Positions 10,419 to 19,073 of a stretch of DNA of 64,000 nt are shown here, in pieces. The position numbers were made by a program, and so were the translations under genes. The notes below the pieces were generated by a model. It did no database searches and was not told where the DNA came from. It saw only the letters and a program-made list of their open reading frames with translations. The stretch's first letter is position 1. Each line of letters starts with the position of its first letter. Source of the DNA: Prosthecobacter debontii. GTDB lineage: Bacteria; Verrucomicrobiota; Verrucomicrobiia; Verrucomicrobiales; Akkermansiaceae. The DNA lies in assembly GCA_945862245.1 (NCBI GenBank), contig CAMAXN010000001.1, forward strand, positions 118,753-182,752. Direction: 5' to 3'.

Positions 10419-11407
10419 TGGAACTCGCCTGCCTGGGACTGAATCACAAGACGGCGCCCGTCGAGGTGCGCGAGCGCTTCGCCGTGGGTAATACCAAACT
10501 CGGCGAGGCCGCGCTGCAACTGCTCGAGATATCGAGCGCGGCGGAGGGCGTGGTAATCTCTACTTGTAACCGCACCGAATTCTACCTCGCTGCCGAGGAT
10601 GTGCGTGAGGCGGTGAGGCGGCTGGAGATAGGACTTGCCGATAAGGTGCACGGCCACGATGGTTTGTATTACCGTCACGAAAGTGCACAGGCCGCTCGGC
10701 ATCTTTGCAAGGTCGTCAGCGGACTAGATTCCATGCTGCTCGGTGAGACGGAAATCTTCGGCCAAGTCAAGCAGGCCTACCAAGCCGCTCACGAGGCGGG
10801 AGCCACCGGCCCCACTCTGAATAAACTTTTCCAGAAAGTCTTCGGAGTCGGGAAGAAAGTCCGCACGCAGACATCCATCCAGGAAGGTTCCACCTCCATC
10901 GGCAACGTCGCCGTCGAGCTAGCAGAGAAAATTTTCGGCCACCTGAAGGACAGCGAGGTGATGGTGCTCGGCGCGGGGGAGATGAGCCGCCTAACGGCGA
11001 AAGCGCTTGTTTCGCGCGGCGCAAAATCCGTCATCGTCGCGAACCGTACTTATGAGCACGCTTTGGAACTCGCCGCCGAGATGAATGGGCGCGCGGTGCG
11101 TTTCGATGATTGGCTGAGCGTGCTCAAAGACGTCGATGTAGTCATTTCTTCAACCGGCGCACCTCATACCTTGATCCACGCAAAGGAGATCGAGTCTGTC
11201 CGCCGCGCCCGGAAATTCCGCCCACTGTTCCTCATCGACATTGCAGTCCCGCGCGATATCGAGCACGCCTGCGGCGAGATCGAGGAGGTTTATCTTTACG
11301 ATATCGACGCCCTCGAGCAACTCGCCGACGAAGCCCGCGCACGCCGCTCGCAGCAGATCGCCGAGTGCGAGAAAATCATCGAGGCGGAGTTAGTGAAACT
11401 CCTTTGA
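10418..11407 (+). CDS. hemA: Glutamyl-tRNA reductase
   Basis: MELACLGLNHKTAPVEVRERFA, VISTCNRTEFYL, VSGLDSMLLGETEIFGQVK. The supplied ORF (10199) is extended upstream; ATG at 10418 is preferred. Confidence 0.95.
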   Translation: MELACLGLNHKTAPVEVRERFAVGNTKLGEAALQLLEISSAAEGVVISTCNRTEFYLAAEDVREAVRRLEIGLADKVHGHDGLYYRHESAQAARHLCKVVSGLDSMLLGETEIFGQVKQAYQAAHEAGATGPTLNKLFQKVFGVGKKVRTQTSIQEGSTSIGNVAVELAEKIFGHLKDSEVMVLGAGEMSRLTAKALVSRGAKSVIVANRTYEHALELAAEMNGRAVRFDDWLSVLKDVDVVISSTGAPHTLIHAKEIESVRRARKFRPLFLIDIAVPRDIEHACGEIEEVYLYDIDALEQLADEARARRSQQIAECEKIIEAELVKLL

Positions 11408-11538
11408 GTGCGGCGATGATTCGCCGCTTTTGTTTAAGGGGGGATTCCGGTGATAGTGGGCGCGCGGAACTTTCCAAGCCCTACTTGTATCGCGCCTAAG
11501 AATACAAAAGCGGCGAAAAGATCGCCGCAGTCAAAAGC
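11405..11538 (+). repeat. RAYT-flanking palindromic repeat, left copy
   Basis: Starts with gcggcga-tgat-tcgccgc and ends with gcggcga-aaaga-tcgccgc; about 133-bp near-duplicate at 12127-12259; overlaps the hemA stop codon. Confidence 0.9.
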
Positions 11539-11576
11539 TGCTTCACAGCGGTCATTGACCGATCCATCATTGTGCC

Positions 11577-12113
11577 ATGGACATCTCTTGGCCACATGCC
11601 CCGCCGCACGATTGTTTCGCGCCGGGCATGTATATTGTCACAGCAGGCACCTATCTGAAGCTGCATCATCTCAAATCCCGCGCTCGTCTCCGATATTTCT
11701 GCGAAACTCTCGTGGATGGCGCCGCCGCGTATGGATGGGAACTCCAGGCTTGGGCGGCGCTGAGCAATCACTACCATTTTATCGCGAAATCGCCGCAGGA
11801 GGGAAAGGAATCTCTAGCCAAATGGATCGGTTCGCTTCATCGGAAAACGGCGATCCACCTCAACGGTTTGGATGAGACGCCGGGGAGGAAAGTCTGGTAT
11901 AACTATTTCGATACGCCGCTTACCTTTCAGAAATCCTACTTCGCCCGATTGAGTTACGTAAACAACAACGCGGTGAAACATGGCCTAGTGCTGAGGGCTG
12001 TCGATTATCCTTGGTGCTCCGCCGCGTGGTTCGAGAAGAACAGCACGCCCGCTTTCAGGAAAACCATCGAATCTTTCAAAACCGACGATCTCAACGTCTT
12101 CGATGATTATTGA
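11577..12113 (+). mobile_element. REP-associated tyrosine transposase (RAYT, Y1/IS200-like family)
   Basis: GMYIVTAGTYLKLHHLKSRARLRYF...WELQAWAALSNHYHFIAKSP (HxH catalytic region), SYVNNNAVKHGLV...YPWCSAAWF; flanked by duplicated palindromic repeats. Confidence 0.88.
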
Positions 12114-12126
12114 GGCGCAGCCTTTT

Positions 12127-12259
12127 TGAGTGCGGCGATGATTCGCCGCTTTCGTTCACGGTGGATTCCGCTGATCGTGGGCGCGCGGAACTTTCCAACC
12201 TCACTCCGCATCTCGCCTAAGAATACAAAAGCGGCGAAAAGATCGCCGCAGTCAAAAGC
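12127..12259 (+). repeat. RAYT-flanking palindromic repeat, right copy
   Basis: Same gcggcga...tcgccgc end hairpins and internal ggattccg..gatagtgggcgcgcggaactttcca-type sequence as the left copy. Confidence 0.9.
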
Positions 12260-12260
12260 C

Positions 12261-13232
12261 ATGAACCCCGCCCTTGAAACACTCGCACTCGCATTGCGTG
12301 AGCATCCTGTCGCGTGGCCCGCTTTGTTCCTTGGCGCGGAACCGCATCCGGATCTCTTCGGCGCCACCGCATGGCAGCCGCTAAAGCCACTGGCGGATCT
12401 CTGCGCGGCTGCGGGTATGGCGCTGTCCGACGAACCGCAGGGGAAATTCCGCAGCGTTTTTTTCCTGCCCGGAAAAACGAAGGAGGAGACCCTTGCTGGC
12501 TTTGTCCTTGCCCACGATCTCCTCGCGCTCGGCGGCACGCTTGTAATATCCCTTGCGAACACTTCGGGCGCTGCGCGTTTTGAGAAAGAGATCTCGAGGG
12601 CTGCGCCGCTCCTATTCTCTGTTTCGAAAAACAAGTGCAGAGCTTTCGCTGTCAGCAACACTGAGCCATGGGACACCGCTGCTCTCGCTGCGTGGCGTGA
12701 CCTCGCACAGCCGCGCTTGATTCCGGATACTGCATTCACAGTAGTTCCCGGCGTGTTTAGCGCGGGTCACATCGATCCCGGCTCCGCCCTCCTCGCACAA
12801 CACCTGCCGCCTTCTCTTCGCGGCGAAGTAGCGGATATCGGTGCCGGCTGGGGTTTCCTAAGTAACGCCGCCTTGGCGCAATGCCCGAACATTTCTCGCA
12901 TCGATCTTTTCGAGGCCGATTCCCGCGCCCTTGCCTGCGCTCGGAAAAACCTCATCGGCCCGGCGGAGTTTTACTGGCACGATGTCACCACCGGCTTACC
13001 AGCGAAATATGATCATATTCTAACAAACCCTCCCTTCCACACGGGACAAGCCCGCGATATCGGCCTTGGTCATGCTTTCCTAACTACCGCTGCGAAATCT
13101 CTGAAACGTGGTGGTACCCTCCACCTCGTGGCGAACCGGCAGCTTCCCTACGAGGCGCATCTTGTATCTCTCGGCTTGCGGCCGCGTGTCCTGGAGGAAA
13201 CGGGTGTTTTCAAGGTGATTAGCGCTTCGTGA
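12261..13232 (+). CDS. Class I SAM-dependent methyltransferase, RsmC-like (16S rRNA m2G)
   Basis: VADIGAGWGFLSNAAL and catalytic NPPFHTG; ATG at 12261 chosen because upstream codons of the supplied ORF lie inside the repeat. Confidence 0.82.
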   Translation: MNPALETLALALREHPVAWPALFLGAEPHPDLFGATAWQPLKPLADLCAAAGMALSDEPQGKFRSVFFLPGKTKEETLAGFVLAHDLLALGGTLVISLANTSGAARFEKEISRAAPLLFSVSKNKCRAFAVSNTEPWDTAALAAWRDLAQPRLIPDTAFTVVPGVFSAGHIDPGSALLAQHLPPSLRGEVADIGAGWGFLSNAALAQCPNISRIDLFEADSRALACARKNLIGPAEFYWHDVTTGLPAKYDHILTNPPFHTGQARDIGLGHAFLTTAAKSLKRGGTLHLVANRQLPYEAHLVSLGLRPRVLEETGVFKVISAS

Positions 13233-13242
13233 AAACCATCGC

Positions 13243-14529
13243 CTAAATACCTGCCAGCACGTCCCCAAAAACCGTCAGCGTATCATCGAGATCAGCCTCG
13301 GTGTGCGCGAGGGAGAGAAAACCGGTTTCGTAAGGGGAGGGGGCGATATACACACCTCTCTCCAAGCAACCCCAGAAGAACTTTTTGAACAGGGCTAGAT
13401 CCTGTTTCATCACGTCATCGACGTTGACAATTTCTCGGTCGGTGAAAAACAGGCAGAACATGGAGCCGACACGGTTGATGCTATGAGGTATGCCTTTTTC
13501 TGTCATCAGGGCGCGGAGGCCGGTCTCGAAATGCAGGCCGAGATGGTCAAGGCGGGCAAAGCCGTCAGGCGTACCGCTGGATAGCTCGCGGAGTTGGGCG
13601 AGGCCAGCTGCCATAGCTAGCGGATTGCCAGAAAGTGTGCCCGCCTGATAGACTGGGCCAATAGGTGCGACCATATCCATCAGATCCGCGCGTCCGCCAA
13701 AAGCTCCAACGGGTAAACCGCCGCCGATCACTTTCCCAAAGCAGGAAAGATCCGGCGTGAGATTTTCTAAACCCTGTACGCCGGCCTTACCTAGACGGAA
13801 GCCGGTCATCACTTCATCGAAGATCAGCAGCGCGCCGTATTGTTTCGTGATCGAGGAGAGCAGGGTGAGGTATCCGGGTTTCGGGAAAACTAGGCCGGCA
13901 TTGGCTGGGTAGGACTCGACGATGATCGCGGCGATCTGATCTCCCATTTTCTCGAAAAGCTGGGTGAGCGCCTCCGGATCGTTGTAGGAAAGGACAATGG
14001 TTTTTTCCGCAAAAGCTTTCGGCACGCCTGCGGAATCCGGCTCGCCGTGGGTTAGCGCTCCAGAACCGGCTGCGACGAGCAGCGAATCACTATGGCCATG
14101 GTAGCAGCCGTTAAACTTCACGATGTAGTCGCGTTTCGTGAATCCGCGCGCCACGCGGATTGCGGACATCGTTGCCTCGGTGCCGGAGGAGGTCGTACGA
14201 ACCTTTTCCACCGAGGGCACCCATTCGTAGATCTTCTGCGCCATCTCGACTTCATAGGGATTCGGGATACCAAAAGAAATGCCATCCTTCGCGACCTCAT
14301 GGATCGTATTGGTGATGGCGGCCGGCGCGTGACCGAGAATGTTCGGCCCCCAAGAGCCGATGTAGTCGATGTAAGTCTTGCCATCGATATCGGTGATGCG
14401 GCAGCCCTTGGCGCGGCGGACGAAAAACGGCTCGCCATCGACGTTTTTGAAAGCACGTACAGGGGAGTTCACGCCCCCCGGGATATATTGCTTGGCAACG
14501 GCGAAAAGTTTGCTGGAAAGAGTAGACAT
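13243..14529 (-). CDS. hemL: Glutamate-1-semialdehyde 2,1-aminomutase
   Basis: AKQYIPGGVNSPVRAFKNV, GSWGPNILGHA, FDEVMTGFRLGKAGVQ, GKVIGGGLPVGAFGG; start MSTLSSKLFAVA at 14529. Confidence 0.95.
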   Translation of the reverse strand: MSTLSSKLFAVAKQYIPGGVNSPVRAFKNVDGEPFFVRRAKGCRITDIDGKTYIDYIGSWGPNILGHAPAAITNTIHEVAKDGISFGIPNPYEVEMAQKIYEWVPSVEKVRTTSSGTEATMSAIRVARGFTKRDYIVKFNGCYHGHSDSLLVAAGSGALTHGEPDSAGVPKAFAEKTIVLSYNDPEALTQLFEKMGDQIAAIIVESYPANAGLVFPKPGYLTLLSSITKQYGALLIFDEVMTGFRLGKAGVQGLENLTPDLSCFGKVIGGGLPVGAFGGRADLMDMVAPIGPVYQAGTLSGNPLAMAAGLAQLRELSSGTPDGFARLDHLGLHFETGLRALMTEKGIPHSINRVGSMFCLFFTDREIVNVDDVMKQDLALFKKFFWGCLERGVYIAPSPYETGFLSLAHTEADLDDTLTVFGDVLAGI

Positions 14530-15017
14530 GCATTTAAGTTTAGGTTCAATAATTCGAAATTCAAAGCCCAAGGATGAGGAATGCACCTTTGCCAAATGCT
14601 GTAAGTGCAGACCTGAACGCACTGAACTTTATACCGCGTCACCCATCTAGCGCTAACCTTGGGTTATCTCCTCACTCGAATGGAGGGAGGCGATTTTTTC
14701 CATTAACTGATCTTGATTATAGGCCTTCGTATGGATTTTGAGAATACCCGTCGGCAGGTTGCTACAAGTATTCACATTGGTACACCGTGATACACATTTC
14801 CGTAAAAATTATCAATAATTAGTGAATATCCCTATTATTTTTTATAAAATACGCTTTTAGCTACTAAAATTATTCAAAATTTACCCCCAAAAAATCATAC
14901 TTAAGTCATTAGTAGTTAATGCTTAAGCGAGTCACTTAAAATTTATACATTTTCTTCTTGTTGAAAATGTGTATAAAAGTGTAGATTGCTTGTGTTGACA
15001 TAAAAGTCATACCTGCA

Positions 15018-15476
15018 ATGAGTGACCAATTCCAGCAATACAGGGGCACTTACCCTTACAAGTCGGACTCGAAGAATCGAGTCAACGTTGTATCTGCTTG
15101 GAGGCCTCAGCCGGGAGAGAATCTGCATCTGATGGCATCGTTCGACAAAAAGAGCGAGCTTCCGATCATCAAGGTGATGACAGATGCGGGTGTCGCCAAC
15201 CGTTTGGTCACTGTTGATCAGTTTGTCACTGATCCCGGCGAGAAAGCGGAGATCAAGAGCGAACTCAAAAGGAATCTCCGAGACGGCAATATCAACGACC
15301 AAGGGCGACTGCTCATTCCCAAGGATTTCGCAAACCACGCCGGGATCGAGCCCGATGCGGAAGTTTACCTCGTTGCGGGTGATTCCCATTTCGAGGTCTG
15401 GAGCAAGGACAATTACATGAAAGCACTTGGCGGCCTCGGAGTCGCTCCGGCCCGTAACACACTCGGAATTTTCTAA
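15018..15476 (+). CDS. mraZ: Division/cell wall cluster regulator MraZ
   Basis: SpoVT/AbrB-like MraZ fold (YPYKSDSKNRVNVVSAWRP, DQGRLLIPKDFANHAGI), first gene of the dcw cluster. Confidence 0.85.
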   Translation: MSDQFQQYRGTYPYKSDSKNRVNVVSAWRPQPGENLHLMASFDKKSELPIIKVMTDAGVANRLVTVDQFVTDPGEKAEIKSELKRNLRDGNINDQGRLLIPKDFANHAGIEPDAEVYLVAGDSHFEVWSKDNYMKALGGLGVAPARNTLGIF

Positions 15477-15503
15477 ATCTTCTCACTGATCCCACACCCC
15501 AAA

Positions 15504-16766
15504 TTGACAGATATGCTGTTCAATCCTCCAACCCTTGCAAACAAGACGGTCCACCTCACGGCGGCTTCCGGCGTGTTCGTCCGTTCGCGGGGGTTGGGTT
15601 TCTCTTTCTCAAGCTCTCTGGCTGGGCGGATGAAGTCTCTCGGGACAGAGCTTCATTCGCTTTTTAATCCGGTGCGTCGCGCTGCTCCTGGCTGGTTGTC
15701 AGCGCGGCCACCGGTAAAATTTTCTAAATCTCAAAACCGCGTGCTCGGGACAGGACGCAGTTTTGATTTATCGGACTCCGCGACCGCTCCTGGCTGGTTG
15801 TCGGTCGCGGAGTCCGAATCCTTTTCCCCGGACGGTTACCACCTTCCTGTCCTTGCTAATGAAGTGCAGGAAATGATGGCAGCTGGCTCAGGCAAATACA
15901 TCATCGATGGCACGCTGGGTGGTGGCGGCCACTCGGAGCTTTTCCTGAAATCTGGTGCAACAGTCTTAGGTGTGGATCGCGATCCCGAGGCGCTCGCCTA
16001 TGCGGGTTCTCGGCTAGCCGGCTTCGTTCCACGTTTCTCCACCTATCAAGCTAATTTCTCTGAAATTTCCGAACATCCCGGCATCGCTGCGGGCGAACTC
16101 GCCGACGGATTGCTGCTCGATCTTGGTGTCTCCTCCCGCCAACTTGATTCCGCACAGCGCGGTTTCTCCTTCATGCGTGAGGGCCCGCTCGACATGCGCA
16201 TGGGTCCGAATGCGAAAATGACCGCCTCCGAACTCGTCAATACTTGGTCGGAAGGAGAAATTCTACGCATTCTCCGTGAGTATGGCGAGGAGCCTCGGGC
16301 CCGCCGCATTGCGGCGGCCATTGTCGAAAGACGGGCGACGAATCCTTTGTGCACCACTACGGAACTCGCCGCTTGCATCGAGAAAGCCATCGGCCGCAGC
16401 GGTAAAACACATCCCGCAACCCGTAGCTTCCAGGCAATCCGCATGGTGATTAACGAGGAACTCGAGTCCTTGGCATCCGTCCTCTCCTCTGCGGCGAAAA
16501 TCCTGAAACCAGGAGGCCGCCTGCTTATCATTACTTTCCATAGCCTCGAAGATCGCGAGGTGAAGAGGTACCTTCGCCTGCACTCGCAACCTTACATTGA
16601 CGATCCTACTTGGCCTCAAGCGCGACCGAATCCCAACCGCATCTTCCGGCTGCTCTCTAAAAAAGCCATTGCTCCCAGCGCCCAAGAAACATCCACGAAT
16701 CCACGAGCCCGCAGCGCGAAACTGCGGGTCGCTCAGTTTTTGGGCAATGAATCCCACGCCGCTTGA
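15504..16766 (+). CDS. rsmH: 16S rRNA (cytosine1402-N4)-methyltransferase RsmH; true start uncertain
   Basis: HLPVLANEVQEMMAAGSGKYIIDGTLGGGGHSELFLKSG, LLLDLGVSSRQLDSAQRGFSF. The first ~110 codons of the ORF overlap the hairpin array; a start near 15799 (TTG) is possible. Confidence 0.9.
   Translation: MTDMLFNPPTLANKTVHLTAASGVFVRSRGLGFSFSSSLAGRMKSLGTELHSLFNPVRRAAPGWLSARPPVKFSKSQNRVLGTGRSFDLSDSATAPGWLSVAESESFSPDGYHLPVLANEVQEMMAAGSGKYIIDGTLGGGGHSELFLKSGATVLGVDRDPEALAYAGSRLAGFVPRFSTYQANFSEISEHPGIAAGELADGLLLDLGVSSRQLDSAQRGFSFMREGPLDMRMGPNAKMTASELVNTWSEGEILRILREYGEEPRARRIAAAIVERRATNPLCTTTELAACIEKAIGRSGKTHPATRSFQAIRMVINEELESLASVLSSAAKILKPGGRLLIITFHSLEDREVKRYLRLHSQPYIDDPTWPQARPNPNRIFRLLSKKAIAPSAQETSTNPRARSAKLRVAQFLGNESHAA
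15627..15817 (+). repeat. Tandem hairpin array between mraZ and rsmH
   Basis: Four successive stem-loops (15627-15659, 15669-15714, 15726-15769, 15771-15817); the last has a perfect 15-bp stem tcggactccgcgacc/ggtcgcggagtccga. Loops alternate between two shared sequences. Confidence 0.85.
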
Positions 16767-16797
16767 AAATTTTCCCTGAATCCACCCGCTTCACGCC

Positions 16798-17151
16798 ATG
16801 AACCGCCGCCGCAAGGAAACCAACTATCAAAAGATTTCCTCCTTTGTGATCTTCTCGCTCATCCTCGCGATGGCGATCGGAGCAATCGGTGGAGTGACTC
16901 ATGTTGTTTATCGAAACTGCCAGATCAAGACCGCGCGCGAGATTGACGCCATCGAGCAACGCATCGAGCAGCACCAGCTCGACATGCGCATCGTGCAGAT
17001 GCGCGCTGACCAGATCCTTAACCTCTTTGCGATAAGAAAAACCCTCGAGGAGGTCGGCACCAACCTTATACCCATACCCCTTGGGGTCTCTGAGGACGTC
17101 ATCCAGCCAGATGACGCGCCCGAACCCGTCTCCGCATCAGCCAGCCTGTGA
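16798..17151 (+). CDS. FtsL-like small bitopic division protein
   Basis: 117 aa, one TM, coiled-coil segment (REIDAIEQRIEQHQLDMRIVQMRADQIL), sits between rsmH and ftsI. Confidence 0.65.
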   Translation: MNRRRKETNYQKISSFVIFSLILAMAIGAIGGVTHVVYRNCQIKTAREIDAIEQRIEQHQLDMRIVQMRADQILNLFAIRKTLEEVGTNLIPIPLGVSEDVIQPDDAPEPVSASASL

Positions 17152-19073
17152 ACCGCGCTTTCCAAACCCGCTGCATCTTCTTGTGCTTGGTCATCGTGTC
17201 CTTGCTCAGCGGCTTGTCTGCACGCCTCGTCCAGATCCAGTTGGTTGATAGGCAGCGCTACGCTGCTTCTTCTGCCAAAGCTTTCCACCGTGTTGAACGC
17301 CTCCCCGCAATCCGCGGCATGACCGTAGATCGCAACGGCGAACCCATCGCGAAGAGTATCCCAGTGTCTTCTGTGTTCGTGGATAAGAACCATCTATTTG
17401 ATCCCAAGCTCGCTTCTTTCGGCTTGGCTTTCATTGAGGCTTCTGAGGATGCCTCATGGAAAACGCTCAAAGCCGAGGATCGCGTCCGCCGTATCTATTC
17501 CCTGCGCGGCGCGATCCTATCGCGCGAATCTCCTGATGTGATTTTGCAGAAGCACCTTGCCCGCGCGATCTCCCTCCTCGCCCGTCCGCTCGGCATGAAG
17601 CGTGAAGAGATGCGTGCCGCCATTGAGACCAACAAGGCCAAGTGGTTCGCTATCGCCAAGGATATTCCGGAAGACAACGCGGAGCGTCTCCGTGAGATCG
17701 TCGATGAGAATTACCTCCATGGTTTCGCATTCGAGAATTCGATTAAACGCTGGTATACGAATCCGAACCTTGCCACTCACCTCAGCGGTTTCACCGGCGA
17801 GGTGGAGGAGAAATTAGAGGATGGCAAAACAACTTACCGGATGGCTGGGCGTTTCGGCATCGAATACACGCAGGAGGAATTTCTAGCCGGGCGCGATGGC
17901 CGCCGCGAGCACCGCCGAGATACGCGCGGCATGATCATTCCCGGCAAGGTCAATAGTCTACTGCCGCCCCGCGCCGGTCTCAACGTCAAGCTCACCATCG
18001 ACCTCGGCATGCAGGCTATCGTGGAAGAAGAATTGGACGCCGGGCTCGCGGAGTTCATAGCGAACCGCGGCGCGGTCATCGTCATGGATCCGAAAACTGG
18101 CGAAGTACTCGCCATGGCTTCGCGTCCGCATTTCAATCTCAACGATAAGAAAGATCTTCAGGAAAACTCCTTCAACTACGCAATCCAAGCGAAATACGAG
18201 CCTGGCTCCACAATTAAAATTTTAGCCACTGCTGGAGCATTAAATGAAAAATTGGTTACGCCCATTACGGTGTTCCATTGCCCAAGTTTCCTACAGGAGA
18301 AAAAGTTTAGTGTGAAAGATTCACACTCAAGCGGGATGCTCACATTCGAGCAAATTATCCAGAAATCAAACAATATAGGTTGCTGGAAAATGGCCAAGCA
18401 ACTAGGCGTAAAGCGCTATTATAATTACGTGCACGGCTTTGGTTTCGGCGAGCGCACAGGTATACAACTAAGCGGCGAGAACCCTGGTACCGCTGCAGTC
18501 GCCACTCTGCCGATCGATTTCTCGCGCTCCGCTTACGGATATTTCATTGGCGTAACACCGATCCAGATGGCGAACGCCTATTGCGTGATCGCTGGCGATG
18601 GTCGTCTATGGAAGCCCACCATTGTCAGGTCTCTGATTGCGAACGACGGTACAGTTGTCGATGAGTTCCTTCCGGAATCCCGCAGGCAGGTAATTTCACC
18701 CGCCACAGCCGAGAAGATGCGTGCCGCTATGCACAAAGTGACCCAGCTCGGTGGCACTGCTCAGAAGGCATGCGTTGCTGGTTACAAGGTCTGTGGAAAA
18801 ACCGGCACCGCAGTTTTGCATGACCCCAAGCGCGGCGGATACGTGAACGGATCTTATGTGGTGTCCTTTGCTGGATTCATGCCCGCCGATGATCCAGCCT
18901 TCGTCTGCTATGTAGTCATTGAAGATCCCAAGACCACCGAGGTGACGCGCTACGGCGGCACCATCGCGGCTCCTATTTTCTCGAAAATCGCCACCCGTCT
19001 CGCCGCCCACATGAACCTCACACCCACCGAACCGATCCCGAACTCCGGGGCGCCGATCGCCAAGTCCTATTGA
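17148..19073 (+). CDS. ftsI: Division-specific transpeptidase FtsI (PBP3)
   Basis: PBP dimerisation plus transpeptidase motifs (YEPGSTIK, KSNNIG, GKTGTA), dcw position. Confidence 0.93.
   Translation: MNRAFQTRCIFLCLVIVSLLSGLSARLVQIQLVDRQRYAASSAKAFHRVERLPAIRGMTVDRNGEPIAKSIPVSSVFVDKNHLFDPKLASFGLAFIEASEDASWKTLKAEDRVRRIYSLRGAILSRESPDVILQKHLARAISLLARPLGMKREEMRAAIETNKAKWFAIAKDIPEDNAERLREIVDENYLHGFAFENSIKRWYTNPNLATHLSGFTGEVEEKLEDGKTTYRMAGRFGIEYTQEEFLAGRDGRREHRRDTRGMIIPGKVNSLLPPRAGLNVKLTIDLGMQAIVEEELDAGLAEFIANRGAVIVMDPKTGEVLAMASRPHFNLNDKKDLQENSFNYAIQAKYEPGSTIKILATAGALNEKLVTPITVFHCPSFLQEKKFSVKDSHSSGMLTFEQIIQKSNNIGCWKMAKQLGVKRYYNYVHGFGFGERTGIQLSGENPGTAAVATLPIDFSRSAYGYFIGVTPIQMANAYCVIAGDGRLWKPTIVRSLIANDGTVVDEFLPESRRQVISPATAEKMRAAMHKVTQLGGTAQKACVAGYKVCGKTGTAVLHDPKRGGYVNGSYVVSFAGFMPADDPAFVCYVVIEDPKTTEVTRYGGTIAAPIFSKIATRLAAHMNLTPTEPIPNSGAPIAKSY

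Noticed and set aside
12612-12803. Antisense peptide PWLSVADSES resembling the WLSVAESES of the mraZ-rsmH hairpins
   Set aside because: Nucleotide sequences differ in most codons and it is antisense to an intact rsmC-like gene; treated as coincidence.
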